From Candidatus Omnitrophota bacterium (GTDB taxonomy: Bacteria > Omnitrophota > Gorgyraeia > Gygaellales > Profunditerraquicolaceae): a DNA stretch of 8,497 nt. The position numbers and the translations under genes were made by a program. The stretch is from contig JAGOIJ010000067.1 in NCBI GenBank assembly GCA_017995695.1, forward strand, positions 1-8,497. Reading direction: 5' to 3'. The notes under the pieces were generated by a model, which saw nothing but the letters and a program-made list of their open reading frames with translations, was not told where the DNA came from and did not search any database. Positions 5,152-8,497 of the stretch are shown here, one piece after another. Numbering within the stretch: the stretch's first letter is position 1; every line of letters begins with the position of its first letter.

Positions 5152-7836
5152 TTAACCTAAGTAAAGAACGATACAATGTTCTTTCGCTTTGGGTAATTTT
5201 TCAATAACAGAACGCGCTATAAGAACCGAGCTTTGGTGTCTTACTATTAGGGGGTCGGCATTTAACGTGGCCTTCAGAATACGCATATTCTCCTTAGCAG
5301 CTTTATCCTGAAGCATGAAAACAACCTTAAAGCGCCGATGAGCAAACATGCGGGTCATGGCAATAGTTGGACCTTCTTTAAATTGATCCGGCGAAAGCTT
5401 TGGCTCAATCAAAAGATCTCCCCGATACCCCTTGATTCCGAACGCCTGCGTCAGGAGGGTCAGCACAAACCAGCTTGCTGAACCGGTCAAATAAGCATAC
5501 ATTCCCCTACCCTCACCGTCGAAATATTCAGGCAGGCACGGATATATTTTACTGGTTTTAGTGTCAACGGCCATGGCATAGATAGAATGCAGCGCATTCC
5601 AACCATCTTGATGATAACCCTGCTTATACAGCGCATACGCCAGCATGACGATCATGTGGTTAAAAAAGGCTCCGTTTTCCTTGTCGCCATAGACAAATGA
5701 AAATGCCCGCCCAAGATCATGCTGTTCCTGGTGAAAGTCAGTATTTAAATGGGTGCCATGCGTTTTTGGATCATAAAGGTACCGGTGGATGGCAGCCAAG
5801 ATTTTTTCAACTTGCCACGGTTGAGCAACGCCTCCCATCAGAGGAAAAACCTGAGAACTCAACATCATGCGCACGGTTGTTTTGTTTATTCCTTCAACGC
5901 GTCTCTTTTTATTATCGTAATATCCGTTAAAGAAACCCTGCGCCAGCCACTCGTGTTTGCGAATATGCTCCTGCATCCAGTGAGATTTCTTCTTAAGATC
6001 ATCAACAAGCCATGCCACATCCACTGCAATAGTTTTACCTGAAACTGTTTTCTGGGTTGCCTTGAAATATTCAGCCAACAGAGCATGCTTATCAGCAATC
6101 TTGTTATAGTTGATAGCGCGCAAAAGAATGGCAAATTCTTTCAGGAGCGTAACGTTCTTTTTGCCAGTTTGTTGCAATACTTGAGCCAGTAATACCAGGT
6201 TATGCGCATACATGGCTGAAAAAGCAACACTCTCACCATATTCCGGGGCCATATCCAAACCATCGTTCCAGTCAGCGCCTTCAAGGCGCACATGGTTATG
6301 GGCTCCGACATTAAAAAACTGAACGAGGTTTTGCACTAATACATGCTCAAGTATTGTCCCTTGATATTGCTCTCCGGAACGCGCCAGGAGCACATTGGCT
6401 GATTGAGCGCTCCAATCACTATCAATCACCTGCGAGCGGTTGCAATGCTGGTCGCGGAAATATCCCCGGCGCTCAAACAGGATTGAGTAATCGCCGGTTT
6501 CATGCATATATAGATCGAGGGTGAACAGCGGCCAGACGCCGTGATCCATCCAGACGCGGGAAATATTATTGCGGTCAGCAATAAATTCCCCTGATCTTTT
6601 TCCGATGATAGTCGCGTTTGAGCCATCAATACGCACGCCGGAAAAATTATTCAATAGAAGGCTGCGCACCGTAAGCGGCTCACTCAAAATCAAACCCAGG
6701 CAATCCTGCCATAAATCCCTCCACCCCCGGCCGCCTTTGCCATAATCAAAATCAGGGAGGAACGAACAACCGAAGAGCCTGCGCAGCGTCGGCTGGATAC
6801 TCACCCAGCGAAACCAATTATCAAATCGCGCATCGCTGCTTTGCGCCTGTATGCAATCGCTTAATGCCACCCAATGCTTTTGGGTAGCGATCAATGCCGC
6901 CTCGACCTTCTGCGGAGTTTGCAATGCTGCGATAATCTTATTAATTGACTGATGCGGATACGCCATGCCCATAATGACAGTGAACGTGCGCGAAGCTTGA
7001 GGCGCCAACGTAATGCGCTTAAAACGCAACGCGCCCATTGCCTCTTTGCCCTGAAGTGGCTTTTGCGTAGGAAGTGCGTCATTGAAAACGCTCTCGGGCG
7101 CTTCCAAATCACCGGCCTCTCCGCAGAACATTGCCTGCGTCGGATAGATATACTGCGGAGGCGAACACCGCTCATCCCAGCCACAGACAAAATAGGTCAC
7201 GTTATTCGGCTTATGCCCTGACTCATCAAACAAAAGCGTAGGCTTAACCAATACTCCCATCTTATGCAAAACAATACGATGCAAAAGCGAGGTCACATGG
7301 CGATGGTCGCGCAGATTATTAGCGCTACGGGCATAGATCGGGATTGCTGCGATCGGCACACATTGCATCGCTTTCTTTGTAGTATTGGTTAAAGTAACGC
7401 GCATTATCTCAACCGGTAAATCTTGCGACGGGACAAAAGAAAGGATTTCGGCTGTCAGGCCAATTTTTCTATTGCTGCGCGAAACCTTATGCCATAGAAG
7501 CCCTGCCTCAAGCGTGACCGTGTCTGATTCAAGCTGGCTAAGATTCTTTGCCACTCCGGTTGCAGACCAAACCTCGCCGTTGTTTTTACGAATCCAAAAA
7601 TTCCTTGAAGATAACGAATTGGTCAAATCAATACGGGAAACCGGGGCAAGTAAAAAATGGTTGTGATCCGATTTACTATCACCATGAAGATCGGTAGTAA
7701 TCGAAGAAAGAAGAAGCTCGTTAGCAAGCGGGAAGTAACGCTCTCGCTGCTTGTGCGCGCAATGACAAATAAACCGGCCTTGGTTATCTATAAAACCCCA
7801 CACTCCCGCCTGTGTCTTATCCTGCTTGCGTTCCAC
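5152..7836 (-). CDS. GH94-family glycoside phosphorylase (cellobiose phosphorylase-like), specificity unknown
   Basis: This 894-residue cytoplasmic protein has no signal peptide or membrane segment. GH94 enzymes split beta-linked disaccharides or oligosaccharides with inorganic phosphate to give a sugar 1-phosphate, or run in reverse. The expected order is an N-terminal beta-sandwich (about 10-320), an (alpha/alpha)6 barrel (about 335-800), and a short C-terminal beta domain (about 800-894). Within the barrel are GGRGWRDLWQDCLGL (368-382), the EGADWNDGLD motif (519-528) with the family's catalytic Asp in W-N-D (Asp525), and TGSASWF (784-790), matching the phosphate-binding segment. It starts at GTG, supported by AAAGGAG 9 nt upstream. 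It is longer than classical cellobiose phosphorylases of about 810 residues. The substrate could be cellobiose, cellodextrin, chitobiose, laminaribiose or a beta-1,2-glucan, and the sequence alone does not decide. The next gene, purB, has its own promoter, so the two are probably separate units. Confidence 0.87.
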   Translation of the reverse strand: MERKQDKTQAGVWGFIDNQGRFICHCAHKQRERYFPLANELLLSSITTDLHGDSKSDHNHFLLAPVSRIDLTNSLSSRNFWIRKNNGEVWSATGVAKNLSQLESDTVTLEAGLLWHKVSRSNRKIGLTAEILSFVPSQDLPVEIMRVTLTNTTKKAMQCVPIAAIPIYARSANNLRDHRHVTSLLHRIVLHKMGVLVKPTLLFDESGHKPNNVTYFVCGWDERCSPPQYIYPTQAMFCGEAGDLEAPESVFNDALPTQKPLQGKEAMGALRFKRITLAPQASRTFTVIMGMAYPHQSINKIIAALQTPQKVEAALIATQKHWVALSDCIQAQSSDARFDNWFRWVSIQPTLRRLFGCSFLPDFDYGKGGRGWRDLWQDCLGLILSEPLTVRSLLLNNFSGVRIDGSNATIIGKRSGEFIADRNNISRVWMDHGVWPLFTLDLYMHETGDYSILFERRGYFRDQHCNRSQVIDSDWSAQSANVLLARSGEQYQGTILEHVLVQNLVQFFNVGAHNHVRLEGADWNDGLDMAPEYGESVAFSAMYAHNLVLLAQVLQQTGKKNVTLLKEFAILLRAINYNKIADKHALLAEYFKATQKTVSGKTIAVDVAWLVDDLKKKSHWMQEHIRKHEWLAQGFFNGYYDNKKRRVEGINKTTVRMMLSSQVFPLMGGVAQPWQVEKILAAIHRYLYDPKTHGTHLNTDFHQEQHDLGRAFSFVYGDKENGAFFNHMIVMLAYALYKQGYHQDGWNALHSIYAMAVDTKTSKIYPCLPEYFDGEGRGMYAYLTGSASWFVLTLLTQAFGIKGYRGDLLIEPKLSPDQFKEGPTIAMTRMFAHRRFKVVFMLQDKAAKENMRILKATLNADPLIVRHQSSVLIARSVIEKLPKAKEHCIVLYLG

Positions 7837-7845
7837 TGCCTGCTA

Positions 7846-7852
7846 CTCCTTT
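7846..7852 (-). promoter_or_regulatory. Ribosome binding site of the GH94 gene
   Basis: AAAGGAG on the minus strand lies 9 nt before the GTG at 7836-7834. It is the best Shine-Dalgarno match in the window and supports the GTG as the true start. Confidence 0.75.
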
Positions 7853-7937
7853 CGTGATGAATAATAATGAGTCATAATCAAACCTAGGCAAGACCTGCCT
7901 GCAACATGACCATTCGCGCAGCATATTCTTTACATAA

Positions 7938-8342
7938 TTACTGAGGATACCGCGCATTGCAAGAAGTGACAAATGCGAGGATTTGCTGGAGGGCTTCCTC
8001 TTGGTTATCCTGAAAGGCTACCGCAGAAAAATACCATCGTTCCGCGCGCCGCCGAAACGTCCTAAGCACCGTACCTCGCACAACAATGGCCTCTTTGCGC
8101 GAAGGCAAGGTAAATTTCATGGTTAGGATATAATCCGGAAAAATCTTATGTTCATCAGTAATCAGCAATACCCCGGCCTGTGAAATATTAACCACCTCTG
8201 CCTTTAATTCTATCGTCTGGCCAAGGCGCGTATATTCACATATACACTCAAGCAGCTCCTGCGGCTTATAGCGCACGTAGCGGCGGCGATTGAAAGCGCC
8301 TTGCTGACGAAACACCCTGGTTAGTTTCCTTATTAAGCCCAT
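7938..8342 (-). CDS. PilZ-domain protein, probable cyclic di-GMP receptor
   Basis: This 134-residue protein is nearly all one PilZ domain. The two c-di-GMP-binding motifs are present: RxxxR at residues 20-24 within NRRRYVRY, and NxSxxG at 52-57 (NISQAG), followed by a beta-barrel pattern with VVRGTVLRTFRR (87-98) and YFSAVAF (104-110). It has no signal peptide and no second domain, so it probably works by binding a partner when c-di-GMP is bound. It starts 5 nt after a hydrophobic protein, which is a candidate partner. The ATG at 8342 lacks a clear Shine-Dalgarno site. A GTG ten codons in (8315-8313) has AAGGA about 11 nt upstream and would keep the whole domain, so the start is uncertain. 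The output pathway, such as motility, secretion or polysaccharide, is not shown. Confidence 0.88.
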   Translation of the reverse strand: MGLIRKLTRVFRQQGAFNRRRYVRYKPQELLECICEYTRLGQTIELKAEVVNISQAGVLLITDEHKIFPDYILTMKFTLPSRKEAIVVRGTVLRTFRRRAERWYFSAVAFQDNQEEALQQILAFVTSCNARYPQ

Positions 8343-8347
8343 AAGTA

Positions 8348-8497
8348 TTAATATAGCTGACGCTCAATCCGCAGCTGCATAGTATTTACGGTCGTTGCAA
8401 GAAAAGGCATGGCAAACATTTTCTTTAACAAGAAGACAACCAGCGCGCCCCCCATAACACAAACAGGAAATGCGACAGCCACCAGTGCAAATGAACT
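8348..8497 (-). CDS. C-terminal end of an unidentified membrane protein (partial)
   Basis: A reading frame open from the window edge gives 49 residues and a TAA at 8350-8348. The first 24 or so residues are hydrophobic (for example FALVAVAFPVCVMGGALVVF) and end in LLKK, as expected for a last transmembrane helix. A tail of about 23 residues ending in RIERQLY follows. The stop lies 5 nt before the PilZ start, which suggests one operon. I do not recognise the family. Another minus-strand frame is also open for 43 codons but is implausibly Cys-rich. The call rests on hydrophobicity and spacing. Confidence 0.5.
   Translation of the reverse strand, partial: SSFALVAVAFPVCVMGGALVVFLLKKMFAMPFLATTVNTMQLRIERQLY

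Noticed and set aside
7861..7937. Possible terminator after the PilZ gene (AGGCA-GGTCT-TGCCT on the minus strand)
   Set aside because: The stem is only 5 bp and is followed by AGGTTTGATT, not a T-run. A nearby dyad (TGAT...ATCA) is also weak.
8363..8497. Alternative minus-strand frame at the right edge, open for about 43 codons up to a TGA
   Set aside because: It would encode an unusually Cys-rich peptide, while the neighbouring frame gives a plausible transmembrane helix and a stop 5 nt before the PilZ start.

Overview
The window is a compact bacterial chromosome segment in which every supported gene lies on the minus strand, so gene order runs from right to left. The taxon cannot be fixed from sequence alone. 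A moderate G+C content, a PilZ protein, a long PurL carrying N-terminal PurS domains, and heptameric repeats lying inside a gene fit an uncultured Gram-negative lineage such as the Omnitrophota, Planctomycetota or Deltaproteobacteria type. That placement is inference.

Layout in transcription order: (1) 8497-8348, the C-terminal end of a hydrophobic protein that is cut by the window edge. (2) 8342-7938, a small PilZ-domain protein starting 5 nt after it, probably in the same operon. (3) A gap of about 100 nt, then 7836-5152, a large cytoplasmic GH94-type sugar phosphorylase with a strong ribosome binding site and a GTG start. (4) 5151-5036, an intergenic region holding a good extended -10 promoter, a second TATAAT box, a small 5'-leader hairpin and a ribosome binding site. 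(5) A purine operon: purB (5035-3743), a PurS-PurS-PurL fusion (3688-740), a LOG-family nucleotide phosphoribohydrolase (720-43), and the first 18 codons of purQ (56-1), which overlap the end of the LOG gene by 14 nt.

The last four genes fit together. The PurSL fusion needs a glutaminase to make FGAM from FGAR, and PurQ is encoded two genes downstream in the same transcript. PurB acts later in the pathway, at the SAICAR and adenylosuccinate cleavage steps, and the latter yields AMP. LOG-family enzymes hydrolyse AMP-like nucleoside monophosphates to base plus ribose 5-phosphate, so the gene between purSL and purQ may tie nucleotide turnover to synthesis.

The most unusual DNA feature is a pair of heptanucleotide tandem arrays inside the purSL reading frame. 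One, of four units, lies in the linker between the two PurS domains. The other, of eight units, lies in a loop near the start of the PurL part and encodes about 20 Asn/Lys/Ser/Ile-rich residues. No rRNA, tRNA, CRISPR array, transposase or phage gene was seen. No gap without a gene reaches 300 bases.
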